From contig NZ_CP015401.2 of NCBI RefSeq assembly GCF_001688725.2, forward strand, positions 2,542,001-2,606,000: a DNA stretch of 64,000 nucleotides, in the 5' to 3' direction. Shown here one piece after another: positions 9,452 to 18,544 of this stretch. Position numbers and translations under genes: made by a program. This DNA is from Bacteroides caecimuris. GTDB lineage: Bacteria; Bacteroidota; Bacteroidia; Bacteroidales; Bacteroidaceae. The first letter of the stretch is position 1. Each line of letters opens with the position of its first letter. Under the pieces are notes generated by a model that saw only the letters and a program-made list of their open reading frames with translations, made no database searches and was not told where the DNA came from.

Positions 9452-11212
9452 TTAAGCAGTTCCTAACATTTGTATAGAGATCATCTGATCTTCAATAAGG
9501 GTAGCTACCGCTACCGGATTGTTCAATTTAGATTGTCCGTAACTCGTATGGTTGTGCTCATAATTGAAATCTCCATTTTCATCACGGACAGGATAGATAG
9601 GGGCTGCACCCAATGCTAACGATAATACTCCATCGTCTCCATACCGCCCTTCTGTATTTACCAAATTATAAATATTCCGGGTTAGATTGATATTACCTCC
9701 AAATTTCCAACGATTGTAATTTACATCTACTTTGACACGAAATCCCATCTTTGTAAAATCGGAATTGATAACTATCCCTTCTTCATTTTGATAGTTTCCC
9801 GACAACATATATTTTATATTCTTATTTCCGCCACTTACGGAAAGATTGTGTTTCGTTATGAAACCTGTACGCAATACCGTATCCTGCCAATCTGTATCTA
9901 CCAGTCCTTCTTCACCTCTAACGTAAGGTAGTATCTCCGGTGGAAGCATCCAACCTTGATTCTCAATCATGCTACCTGTTTTCAGATTATTCCAACGTTC
10001 TTGGTTTGTTGCGTTCGGATTATACAAATCCGCTTTTCCTGCCACTCGCAATTGGTCATAATAAGCATTGTTATGCCCGTCAAACACTAGTTGGGAGTAT
10101 TCATAAGCATTGAGCACGTCTATTTTATCAGTTACTATTTGAGCGCCGGCATAGCCATTATATTTCACCACCGGCTTTCCCTCTTTTCCTTGTTTCGTTG
10201 TAATGATAACAACGCCATTGCTTCCTCTTGAACCATATATAGCAGCGGCCGAAGCGTCTTTCAAGACTTCAATAGATTCAATATCAGAGGTTTCAATAGA
10301 TGCCAACGGACTTACTGTTATACCTGTAGCATCTCCTGTATCATCACTCAAAGGTACTCCGTCAATAACATACAACGGAGAACTTCCGGCAGTAACCGTG
10401 CCCACTCCACGCACTTTCACTTCAAAACCTGCACCCGGAGTTCCATTGGGCTGTGTAATTTGTACACCTGCCATACGTCCTACTAATGCCTGTTCGATAC
10501 TCGTTGCCGCCACATCTGCTATATCTGATGCACGAATAGAAGAGATAGCGGTTGATACATCTCTCTTTCTCTGGACGCCATAGCCAACAACCACAACTTC
10601 ATCAATCATTTTGCTGTCTTCAACCAGTGTTATTTTACTCGTATTCTGATTTTTAACAGAAAGATTGACTGTTCTGTAGCCAATATAAGAAATAATTAAC
10701 GTGGCCGACTCCGGTACATTCATCAATGAATAATATCCATCAATATTAGTAATCGTCCCATTACTCTCTCCCTTTACTTGTACACTGGCATCAATAATAG
10801 GTTCTCCTTTTTCGTCAACAACAATTCCTGTTACTTTCTTTGTTTCTTGTTTTTCCTGTGATTTGCGAATCAATACAATGACATTCTCTTGCTCTTTCTT
10901 GTAGGTTAACTCCATTTTACCCAAAAGTTGTTGCATGGTTTGTTCAATCGTTGCATCTTTCACATTTAACGATACTTTTTGATTTAACTCCGGAAGGCTC
11001 TCATTATAGAAGAATTTGTAATTGCTTACTTGCTCGATTTTCTTTAACGAGGCCCTTAAAGAGATCTCTTTCACATTCACTGTTATTTGGGAATAAGCGG
11101 TGAAAGAGACGCTTAAAAACAATAGCAGACAGATAGCTTGCAGTGTTTTCCAGTTTTTACTTCTCCCTGTATTTGCTTGAGGGAGCTTTTCAAAGGTTGT
11201 TTTGTGCTTCAT
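9452..11212 (-). pseudogene. SusC-type TonB-dependent receptor, C-terminally truncated
   Basis: The 586-residue reading frame has a signal peptide, an STN domain (about residues 42-112), a CarboxypepD_reg-like domain (about 125-205, IIDASVQVKGESNGTITNIDG), the EVVVVGYG TonB-box-like segment near 205, a plug domain (to about 340) and the first barrel strands. It then stops after IEDQMISIQMLGTA. Complete family members are about 1000-1100 residues, so roughly 450 residues of barrel are missing, and no SusD gene follows. The STN domain implies signalling to the FecR/ECF-sigma pair upstream. Without the barrel it should not transport; whether it still signals is unknown. Confidence 0.9.
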
Positions 11213-11322
11213 ATATCAAAACTTTTAAGTTGTTTGATAGGTATACAGACTGCTATACTCGCTCGTCCAATCGCCTATCAGATTTTAACTCTCGTTAACT
11301 TATTCAATTCAGAGAATAAAAA

Positions 11323-11355
11323 AGCCATTCCTAAGTAGTGGGCTCCGGAATGGCT
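11323..11355 (-). terminator. Intrinsic terminator of the AAA-ATPase gene
   Basis: AGCCATTCC (11323-11331) pairs with GGAATGGCT (11347-11355); on the minus strand the stem is followed by TTTTTTA. It separates the AAA-ATPase gene from the truncated susC. Confidence 0.75.
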
Positions 11356-11382
11356 CTATTCTATATTTTACTCGATAAACGA

Positions 11383-12942
11383 TTATATTACTTTGTATTC
11401 ACCAATATTACGTTCTTCAGCATTAAAGGAAACTCCCACTTTTACTAGCTCACGCCCGTCTGTCCGGTAAGGTAACAAATATCCTTTTTCATCTATTTGT
11501 TTCAAAGCTTCGTCTACTGTTCCTTCCAGTTTAAACTCAAAAACATAAATACGGTCTTTCGTTTTCACCACGGCATCGGCACGACCTTTTGCGCTACGGA
11601 CTTCTGCATCTACATATTGTCCCATCAACTTAAAGACGAGATAAAAGATAACCTGATAATGACGTTCGGTCTTTGTGTTCAATTCGTAGGGAATGTCGGC
11701 AAAGAATGATTTCATACGTTCCATAAAGGAATGAACGTCGCCCGACTGAAGTTCACGGACAAACTTAACTGCATTAAAATCCGTTTCATCAGAAGAGATG
11801 GGTGTATAATAAGGGATCAGGAATTTAAGAAAGCCATATTTTACCTCATCATTCGGAAAACCTAGTGTATATAGGTTCAATGATTTATCAAAGTTTTTAA
11901 TGGTCAGATAACCGCTTTGGTAAATCATCGGAAGGGGATTCTTTGTCTCTGCACGGTATTCGGCAAAACCGGAACTTCCTACTTCCAAGCCATCTATCAA
12001 CAAACGTAAATCATAATCACTTTGCTTCAGCAGGTCTACAAGATAGGTAGGAGTACCAGTCTGAAACCAGTAATTATCAAACATTAATCCATCAAAGACA
12101 TTGAGTATACTGAAAGGATTAAATAGTCCTTCTTCGCTGTATGTAAAGTGATAGCCATCGTACATTGCTGTCATCTTATCAACTGTATCTTCAAAGGACA
12201 TCTCCTGCACTTCTGCCAACCGCTCCAACTCGGGAGTAAATGTGGATACTAATTCTTTTTTAGTAATACCACAGATATTGGCGTATGGAATCTTCATGCT
12301 AATATCATTCAGTTGATTCAAATCACTGAACACACTTACTTGGGCAAATTTTGTGACTCCTGTTAGAAATATAAACCGGAGATAGCGGTCGGAACTTTTC
12401 AGAACACCATAAAAGGCTTTCAGAATACGGCGGTATTCATCCAACAAGTTCTCGTCCAAAAGGGCTTGCAGCAAGGGTTTATCATACTCGTCAACCAATA
12501 CCACAACTCCTTTTCCTGTTTTCAGGCAGGCTTGCTCTATGACATAACTAAAACGTTCTTCAGGACTACGATCTTTCTTCTCATCACCGTAGATGGCTTC
12601 CCATTTCTCCAAATATTGGTTTAGCATGGCAACCAAATCTGCTACCGTCTCATATTTCTTCGCATTCAAGTCAAGATGCAGAACCGGATATTGCTCCCAC
12701 TTTGTCTCTAACTTTTCAATTGCCAAGCCTTCGAAAAGGTCTTTACGACCCTGAAAGTAGGCTTCAAAAGTGGAAATTAGCAGACTTTTGCCAAAACGAC
12801 GGGGACGACTCAGAAAATAAGGCACTTTAGTAGCTGCTATCTGATATATAATGGCTGTTTTATCCACATACAAACACCCCTCTGTACGCATCTTTTCAAA
12901 TGTCTGTATCCCTATCGGCAATTTACGCTCCAATGTATTCAT
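11383..12942 (-). CDS. AAA-ATPase-like / PD-(D/E)XK nuclease family protein
   Basis: The 519-residue product matches the Bacteroides family with an N-terminal AAA-ATPase-like domain and a C-terminal PD-(D/E)XK nuclease-like domain (formerly DUF1703). Visible marks are LPIGIQTFEKMRTEGCLYVDKT at the start, a modified P-loop SRPRRFGKSLLISTF near 45-59, VVLVDEYDKPLL near 146-157 as Walker B, and a C-terminal VRSAKGRADAVVKTKDRIYVFEFKLEG, the D...E-x-K nuclease core. The biological role of this multicopy family is not established. It has its own -7 box and terminator and sits between a FecR gene and the susC gene that FecR would normally precede directly, so it looks like an insertion. Confidence 0.88.
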   Translation of the reverse strand: MNTLERKLPIGIQTFEKMRTEGCLYVDKTAIIYQIAATKVPYFLSRPRRFGKSLLISTFEAYFQGRKDLFEGLAIEKLETKWEQYPVLHLDLNAKKYETVADLVAMLNQYLEKWEAIYGDEKKDRSPEERFSYVIEQACLKTGKGVVVLVDEYDKPLLQALLDENLLDEYRRILKAFYGVLKSSDRYLRFIFLTGVTKFAQVSVFSDLNQLNDISMKIPYANICGITKKELVSTFTPELERLAEVQEMSFEDTVDKMTAMYDGYHFTYSEEGLFNPFSILNVFDGLMFDNYWFQTGTPTYLVDLLKQSDYDLRLLIDGLEVGSSGFAEYRAETKNPLPMIYQSGYLTIKNFDKSLNLYTLGFPNDEVKYGFLKFLIPYYTPISSDETDFNAVKFVRELQSGDVHSFMERMKSFFADIPYELNTKTERHYQVIFYLVFKLMGQYVDAEVRSAKGRADAVVKTKDRIYVFEFKLEGTVDEALKQIDEKGYLLPYRTDGRELVKVGVSFNAEERNIGEYKVI

Positions 12943-12965
12943 TGCATCTTCAAATTAGTGTACCA

Positions 12966-12973
12966 CAAATATA
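12966..12973 (-). promoter_or_regulatory. Putative -7 box of the AAA-ATPase gene
   Basis: The minus strand reads TATATTTG, 23 bases before the ATG at 12942. Confidence 0.55.
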
Positions 12974-13018
12974 GACGTTATTCGATGAATAAACAAAGAT
13001 ACTCTATGAAAGTTCCAC

Positions 13019-13999
13019 TTATTTCTCTTTCAAGACAATCACCGAACCGTCCATTTCATAATAGAAAGGTGAAGTAAGCATCAGGATATTCAATGCATTC
13101 TGTATGCCACCTCCCGGAATGGTTCCGGTGAAATATTCATTAGGTAGTTTATTGGAGTCGAAACGAATCTCTACGTCATAGATGCGTGAAAGGGTTTTCA
13201 TTATATTTTCCAAAGATTCTTTCTCGAAATAGATATTTCCTTTCGTCCATTCAATATAATCACTCGGGTGTACTTGAGTGGCTGTTATCTTATGAGTGGC
13301 TTTATTATATTCTATCTTATCGCCGGGCTTCATAATATGCGACGTTTTCTGCGCATAGACCCCTACTTTTCCTTCCAAAAGAACGACTGTTACGTCTTTG
13401 GCATCTTCATAGGCAGATACATTAAAAGAAGTACCGAGCACCTTCACTTCCAAATCCCCGACCTGCACTATAAAGGCATGTTTTTCATCATGAGCTACTT
13501 TGAAATAGGCTTCACCATTCAGTTGCACACGACGCACATTTTCTCCGAAGTTATTCAGATAGCTTAATTGTGAAGCGGAATTGAGAACGACATTCGTTCC
13601 GTCCGGCAATTCGATGGTTGCTTTATCTCCTTTATCGGCTTTTACTATAAAAGGCGCTCCCACTGTTTGCGAAGAATCTATAAGATAGTAGGTGAAGAAG
13701 GCAATACAAATGGGTAAAACGATGGCGGCAGCCCATTTCCAAGGATTCATGCGAATAGTTCTTGGTTTCTCTTTCCCCTGTGTCTCTTCTTTTCCCTGCG
13801 TCTGTTCTTTGATTCGGGCAAATAGTTTGTCACGCAGTATCGGATTAATGCCGGCATCCGATTTGGAAAATTCTTCTTCCCACCAGTTCTGTAAATGGCG
13901 GTCGTTCTTTATCCAATCGGAGAGCTCTTTTATTTCAGCATCCGTTATATTTCCATCGAAATACTTTTCAATCAGTTCTTTATAATATATTTTATCCAT
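13019..13999 (-). CDS. FecR-family anti-sigma factor (DUF4974 type)
   Basis: An inner-membrane protein that would hold its ECF sigma factor inactive until a SusC-type receptor signals. The 326-residue product has a cytoplasmic N-terminal region (DAEIKELSDWIKNDRHLQNWW), one membrane helix around residues 88-106 (AAAIVLPICIAFFTYYLI), the FecR domain (KADKGDKATIELPDGTNVVLNS to LEGKVGVYA), and a C-terminal DUF4974-like domain (YIEWTKGNIYFEKESLENIM). The cognate sigma gene lies 67 bases upstream. The expected target, susC, lies downstream beyond an inserted AAA-ATPase gene. Confidence 0.93.
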   Translation of the reverse strand: MDKIYYKELIEKYFDGNITDAEIKELSDWIKNDRHLQNWWEEEFSKSDAGINPILRDKLFARIKEQTQGKEETQGKEKPRTIRMNPWKWAAAIVLPICIAFFTYYLIDSSQTVGAPFIVKADKGDKATIELPDGTNVVLNSASQLSYLNNFGENVRRVQLNGEAYFKVAHDEKHAFIVQVGDLEVKVLGTSFNVSAYEDAKDVTVVLLEGKVGVYAQKTSHIMKPGDKIEYNKATHKITATQVHPSDYIEWTKGNIYFEKESLENIMKTLSRIYDVEIRFDSNKLPNEYFTGTIPGGGIQNALNILMLTSPFYYEMDGSVIVLKEK

Positions 14000-14066
14000 C
14001 TTCTTTCCTGCTTATTTACAAGTATACATTTTCATCCTATCTACTATCCAAAAACGTGTATTACAA

Positions 14067-14663
14067 TTACATTTCATTAACAAAAAAGGCGATCAGAAGC
14101 GCAATTACCTTATCGTAATGCTTCATCAACTGCTCACGCATAAACTTCACCGCCAAAGATAATTGTGTAGCAACTGTACTTTCAGAAATTCCCATCATTT
14201 CGGCAATTTCCTTATTCGTATAGTTCTGACGCTTACTTAGGATAAATATTTTTTTTCGCTGTGCCGGCAATTCTTCCGCTAATGAGTCGATATAGTCGTT
14301 CAAGAAATGAAGATCAATATTCTCTTCTGTTTGCGAATCACGATCCACACTGCTTTTCAGTAGATATTCATTGTAAACATATTCAACGGTCTGACGCTGG
14401 TACATGTTCATCAGTAAATTTTTGGCTATCGTACAAAGAAAAGAAATAAATGAAGCGTTCGTATCGACTTTCTCACGTACTTCCCATATACGGATAAAAG
14501 TGGATTGCACCACTTCTTCAGCCATATATTGATTGCCGGAAGAAAGCCGCATAATGAAATTGTACAGTTTACCGCTGTACATATTATACAATCTTTCAAA
14601 TGCTTGAAAAAAACCGTCTTTTAAATCGATTAATAAATGTTTTTCATCTGTAAAATTCACCAT
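14067..14663 (-). CDS. ECF RNA polymerase sigma-70 factor
   Basis: Directs RNA polymerase to a small regulon, probably the susC-type operon downstream. The 198-residue product has sigma region 2 (LYNFIMRLSSGNQYMAEEVVQSTFIRIWEVREKVD) and region 4 with a helix-turn-helix (YTNKEIAEMMGISESTVATQLSLAVKFM). It is paired with the FecR anti-sigma gene, the usual Bacteroides order. A TAnnTTTG box lies 18 bases before the ATG. Confidence 0.94.
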   Translation of the reverse strand: MVNFTDEKHLLIDLKDGFFQAFERLYNMYSGKLYNFIMRLSSGNQYMAEEVVQSTFIRIWEVREKVDTNASFISFLCTIAKNLLMNMYQRQTVEYVYNEYLLKSSVDRDSQTEENIDLHFLNDYIDSLAEELPAQRKKIFILSKRQNYTNKEIAEMMGISESTVATQLSLAVKFMREQLMKHYDKVIALLIAFFVNEM

Positions 14664-14680
14664 AGCTTAGAATTTTGCAA

Positions 14681-14688
14681 CAAAGGTA
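14681..14688 (-). promoter_or_regulatory. Putative -7 box of the ECF sigma gene
   Basis: The minus strand reads TACCTTTG just upstream of the ATG at 14663. Confidence 0.5.
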
Positions 14689-14831
14689 TGCAACCATAGA
14701 CCATTAACAGGTGACAATATTATTAATATTTTCTCAATTATCCGATTTTTATGAGGAAAAAGATACTAATATCAGGATAGTGACGCTATCTTGAACGGAT
14801 ACCGTCACTATGTTCAGTAAGGTAGTTCGCA

Positions 14832-16130
14832 TTAATAAGTCAAGCGGATACCAGCCTGTATATTGAAGTTAAACGGATTCTCTTTACGTATGGTCTGCAT
14901 ATCCGAACCGTCATCGAAATAATAAGCAACACCGGGTTCTACGTAGATACCCAGACGTTTCGTGGCGTTCACCTGTGCACCTACCGCACCGGATACCGAG
15001 AATTGCAGAGGTTTCACAGTTTCTTTCTCTGAACCGAGCTTTCCATAGACACATTTCTCCACCATCCCTCCACCGGAAACGTAGAGAGTGACAAGTTTCT
15101 TATCAAGGAAATTCCAGTTGGCATGCAGCGGAATACCTACATAATGCAGTTTTTGTTCTATTTGCCGATCTTCACCCGCCAGTTTCGCATCCGAAGAAAG
15201 CAATGTGTAAGTCAATCCCGTTTCGAGAGAGAATCCTTTGGTCAGCCCTTTACGAACGGACAATCCGAAAGAAATAGGTTGATGGTGCTTAATGTCGACC
15301 ACCTGCTTTGTCTGACGCAGATAAGGCACTCCATCTTCAAAAACCAATGTCTGATCGTTAGGTATCTCCATCAGACCGTTGGAAACAGAAAGCATACTCA
15401 CACGAGACATATAAGCATGAGAGCCAACACCGACTTCTGTGGATGCTCCGCCCGAATTTCCAACCGATAGTCCCATGGACCATGTTCCTTTTTGAGATGC
15501 CCTTTTTTCTGACGGAATATGAAGTTTGTCTTTTCCGGAAGGACGGCGTGGCCTGTTGCCCGACCGTTCGGTATCCTGTGACTGTGTAGCCTGCCCCATA
15601 TTTTCACTGCCTCCCTGCTTTGCTTCATTTTTCGTCTGTTCCGTCTCACCTTTGAACATCTGATCTTCCTCAATCACAGGGTTATTTTCATTCCCTGTTA
15701 CAGGTTCGTTGTTATTTTCTATTGCAGATGGGCGTGCATTTGTTTTCTGTTCTGGAAGATCCTTATCAATTTTCGCCAAACGGTCTTCACGAGCCACTGG
15801 TCGCAAGACGGGTTCTACGGAAGTGCCCTGCACATCCGGTTGTTGCACACCCGGCAACGCATCGGGTGTAGATGCCAATACCGGGGTTTTTATATGACGT
15901 ATTTCATCCGCAGCCGGTGTTCCCAGAAAATATAGACTTATTGACGAAACAACGGCTAACAATATAACAGCTGCAGCAGCCATCATCCATTTTCGATAAG
16001 GATATATTTTCTTCTCCACAGGAGGCATAAGTTCTTTCTCCAGTTGTTCCCAACCGGAAGCAGGCACCGGCTCGGAATAATCCGCGAGCTTCTCCTTCAA
16101 CTTATTCATCCACAATTCTTTCTCTTCCAT
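14832..16130 (-). CDS. Membrane-anchored protein with C-terminal outer-membrane beta-barrel-like domain
   Basis: The 432-residue product has a short cytoplasmic start (residues 1-45), one membrane helix near 49-70 (MMAAAAVILLAVVSSISLYFLG), a long polar, low-complexity linker rich in E, Q, N and P (about 75-215), and a C-terminal domain of about 215 residues with alternating beta-strand pattern ending in NFNIQAGIRLTY, like small porin/PorT-like barrels. It starts 6 bases after the stop of an ECF sigma gene, so it is a candidate regulator of that sigma factor, but I see no conserved anti-sigma motif. Function beyond that is unknown. Confidence 0.75.
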   Translation of the reverse strand: MEEKELWMNKLKEKLADYSEPVPASGWEQLEKELMPPVEKKIYPYRKWMMAAAAVILLAVVSSISLYFLGTPAADEIRHIKTPVLASTPDALPGVQQPDVQGTSVEPVLRPVAREDRLAKIDKDLPEQKTNARPSAIENNNEPVTGNENNPVIEEDQMFKGETEQTKNEAKQGGSENMGQATQSQDTERSGNRPRRPSGKDKLHIPSEKRASQKGTWSMGLSVGNSGGASTEVGVGSHAYMSRVSMLSVSNGLMEIPNDQTLVFEDGVPYLRQTKQVVDIKHHQPISFGLSVRKGLTKGFSLETGLTYTLLSSDAKLAGEDRQIEQKLHYVGIPLHANWNFLDKKLVTLYVSGGGMVEKCVYGKLGSEKETVKPLQFSVSGAVGAQVNATKRLGIYVEPGVAYYFDDGSDMQTIRKENPFNFNIQAGIRLTY

Positions 16131-16136
16131 CTCTAT

Positions 16137-16697
16137 CTATCCATTATGCATTATCCATTCTTTTACTCTTTTTGCCAATACACTCTTCGCGCGAAATAGT
16201 TGCGAAGCCGAAGATTTTTCATTAATACCTAATTCCTGTGCGATTTCTTTATGCGATTTATCTTCGAATGTATAAAGGTTAAACACTGTACGATATCCGG
16301 CAGGTAGTTCTTCTATAAACCGCATCAACACTTTCTGTGGAATAGCTTCTACATCAGAAGCATCCGGTTCTTCATATTCTTCAGGCAACTCTTCTAATGG
16401 TGCCGACTGATTGATTACATCATTTTTCCGGAGATATTGCAAAGCTGTGTTGACCATCACCCTTTCCATCCAGGCGCGCAGGGAGCCTTCACCCCTCCAG
16501 GTGAACTTGTCGAAGGAATCGAATATCTTTAAAAAACCGTCGTGAAGCAGATCCTGGGCTGTATCACGGTCGCCGGTATAACGAAGACAGATGCCAAGCA
16601 TACGTCCCGCATACTGCTCATACAGTTCTTTGCGAGCTTGGTTATTGCCTAGCCTGCATTGTTCCGACAACTCTAATTCTTCCATTCTCTTATACAC
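16137..16697 (-). CDS. ECF RNA polymerase sigma factor
   Basis: The 186-residue product has region 2 (YEQYAGRMLGICLRYTGDRDTAQDLLHDGFLKIFDSF) and region 4 (FNLYTFEDKSHKEIAQELGINEKSSASQLFRAKSVL). It is the first gene of a two-gene unit with the membrane-anchored barrel-like protein. A TATCTTTG -7 box lies just upstream on the minus strand. The regulon cannot be read from the window. Confidence 0.93.
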   Translation of the reverse strand: MYKRMEELELSEQCRLGNNQARKELYEQYAGRMLGICLRYTGDRDTAQDLLHDGFLKIFDSFDKFTWRGEGSLRAWMERVMVNTALQYLRKNDVINQSAPLEELPEEYEEPDASDVEAIPQKVLMRFIEELPAGYRTVFNLYTFEDKSHKEIAQELGINEKSSASQLFRAKSVLAKRVKEWIMHNG

Positions 16698-16718
16698 GTG
16701 TTTAACTTATAAACGCAG

Positions 16719-16726
16719 CAAAGATA
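16719..16726 (-). promoter_or_regulatory. Putative -7 box of the second ECF sigma gene
   Basis: The minus strand reads TATCTTTG, 22 bases before the ATG at 16697. Confidence 0.5.
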
Positions 16727-16861
16727 GAAATACTGCATAGAGAGAACAACTCTTTTATCACTTTTGTTTCTTTAACAGATTCAAATGCAATATTTTCTAT
16801 CCTACTGCATTTTCACGATACAAAGGAACCATTTTATATAATCTAAAACTTAAATAAGTAT

Positions 16862-17584
16862 ATGAAGAAATTCAAATTCATTGCCTTTATCTTTGCTATT
16901 ATGACTACAATGCCGATTCTCCAGTCATGTTTGGATGACAATGATAACCCGTCCGATCTTTTGGTTGTCAGCACCATCAATATGATTAGCCAGGACAGCA
17001 AGGAATTTTATTTCACTTTGGATGACGGGAAAAAGATGTATCCCAGCAATGCGCAAGGATGGAGTAATAAAGATTGGGTGGAAGGACAACGAGCTTTTGT
17101 GATATTCAACGAGCTGGAAGAGCCTGTGAATGGATACGACTTTAATATTCAGGTGAGAGGTATCAATCCAATCTTAACTAAAGACATCATCACAATGGGT
17201 GAAGATGACAACGAAGAAGAAAAAGTCGGAGATGACAAGATCAACACGACTTATATGTGGATCAACAAGGATAATACATATCTGACGATTGAATTCCAAT
17301 ATTATGGAACGCATAGTGAAGATAAAAAACATTTCCTGAATCTCGTAATCAACGACAAAGAAGAGTCTGCTCCTACTGCTGACGACAACAGTGCAGAGGA
17401 CGAATATATCAATCTGGAATTCCGTCATAACAGTGAAGGTGATTATCCTCAACGCTTGGGCGAAGGATATGTATCTTTCAAACTGGATAAGATTAAAGAC
17501 CGGATGGAAGGGAAAAAAGGATTAAGGATCCGTGTCAACACTTTATATGGCGGACCGAAAACTTATGAAGTAAAATTTCCCTAA
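16862..17584 (+). CDS. NigD-like lipoprotein
   Basis: The 240-residue product begins with a signal peptide and lipobox ([12 protein letters not shown]), so it is an envelope lipoprotein. The first strand pattern [31 protein letters not shown] is that of the NigD-like N-terminal domain known from Bacteroides; the C-terminal part ([30 protein letters not shown]) fits the NigD-like C-terminal beta-rich domain. The molecular role of the family is not settled. It stands alone on the plus strand, divergent from the ECF sigma gene and convergent with the aquaporin gene, with a hairpin terminator after it. Confidence 0.85.
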   Translation: MKKFKFIAFIFAIMTTMPILQSCLDDNDNPSDLLVVSTINMISQDSKEFYFTLDDGKKMYPSNAQGWSNKDWVEGQRAFVIFNELEEPVNGYDFNIQVRGINPILTKDIITMGEDDNEEEKVGDDKINTTYMWINKDNTYLTIEFQYYGTHSEDKKHFLNLVINDKEESAPTADDNSAEDEYINLEFRHNSEGDYPQRLGEGYVSFKLDKIKDRMEGKKGLRIRVNTLYGGPKTYEVKFP

Positions 17585-17649
17585 GATTATAAATCTAATG
17601 TAAACGTGCAAAACACACTCTTTTTTAATATAATATATTAATTACGCAA

Positions 17650-17683
17650 AAGAGGGCGGTAGTTGTGAAACTGCCGCCCTCTT
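17650..17683. terminator. Bidirectional hairpin between nigD-like gene and aquaporin gene
   Basis: AAGAGGGCGG...TT at 17650-17664 pairs with AACTGCCGCCCTCTT at 17669-17683 around a very short loop, between two convergent genes. Confidence 0.75.
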
Positions 17684-17723
17684 ATCTTCTCCTTCATATA
17701 AAGAAGTTATTCTTATAAAGGAA

Positions 17724-18413
17724 TTATTTCTTTTCTGCCTTATCTCCCAGATAATTCCAAACTGCCGCACTCAACGCAGCCCCTACAAATGGAGCAATGA
17801 TGAACAGCCACAACTGCGACAACGCTTCTCCTCCCTGGAATAATGCCGGAGCAATACTACGTGCCGGGTTTACAGAAGTCCCCGTGATAGGAATACATAC
17901 AATATGCACCAATACAAGAGTCAAACCGATGGCAAGCCCTGCCAGATTGCCTGCCCCCTTCTTCGAGTCGGTAGAGCCGAGCACCACTAATACAAAAATG
18001 AAAGTAAATACTGCTTCCGCAATGAATGCCTGCAACATTTCTCCATCGCCAAAACCATTGGAACCTGTAGCCGTAGGTCCGTCATGAGCACCGGTGGAAA
18101 TTAAAGCAAAAAGAATAGCCGAGCCGATAATAGCTCCGATTACCTGGAAAATCATATACATACCTGCATCTTTTCCATTCATACGCCCAGTTAAGAACAC
18201 TCCTAATGTAATGGCAGGATTAATGTGACATCCTGAAATACCTCCGATAGCATACGCCATCGCTACTACTGAAAGACCAAATGCTAAAGCTACGCCGACT
18301 GTTCCCACGCCAGCACCTACCGTACCAGTCACACTACCGGCAAAAACGGCACTTCCACATCCCATAAGAACGAGCACCATCGTTCCAATCATTTCTGCAA
18401 TGTACTTTTTCAT
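17724..18413 (-). CDS. aqpZ: Aquaporin (MIP family water channel)
   Basis: A water channel of the inner membrane. The 229-residue product has six hydrophobic segments and both NPA boxes: GCHINPAITLG (residues about 62-71) and TSVNPARSIAPALF in the second half. Arginine after the second NPA (NPAR) is the selectivity-filter arginine. Length and motifs fit AqpZ rather than the longer GlpF. A TATATTTG -7 box lies 26 bases before the ATG. Confidence 0.93.
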   Translation of the reverse strand: MKKYIAEMIGTMVLVLMGCGSAVFAGSVTGTVGAGVGTVGVALAFGLSVVAMAYAIGGISGCHINPAITLGVFLTGRMNGKDAGMYMIFQVIGAIIGSAILFALISTGAHDGPTATGSNGFGDGEMLQAFIAEAVFTFIFVLVVLGSTDSKKGAGNLAGLAIGLTLVLVHIVCIPITGTSVNPARSIAPALFQGGEALSQLWLFIIAPFVGAALSAAVWNYLGDKAEKK

Positions 18414-18438
18414 AACTATTAAATAATGGTTGATGCTT

Positions 18439-18446
18439 CAAATATA
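18439..18446 (-). promoter_or_regulatory. Putative -7 box of aqpZ
   Basis: The minus strand reads TATATTTG upstream of the ATG at 18413. Confidence 0.5.
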
Positions 18447-18544
18447 AAGAAATAACTTAAGAAAACAAAATATGCGTATCTTATTATTACTACCCTTGCA
18501 ATATTTTTGAATATATGACAGGAATCATTTCAATCTCCAATTTA

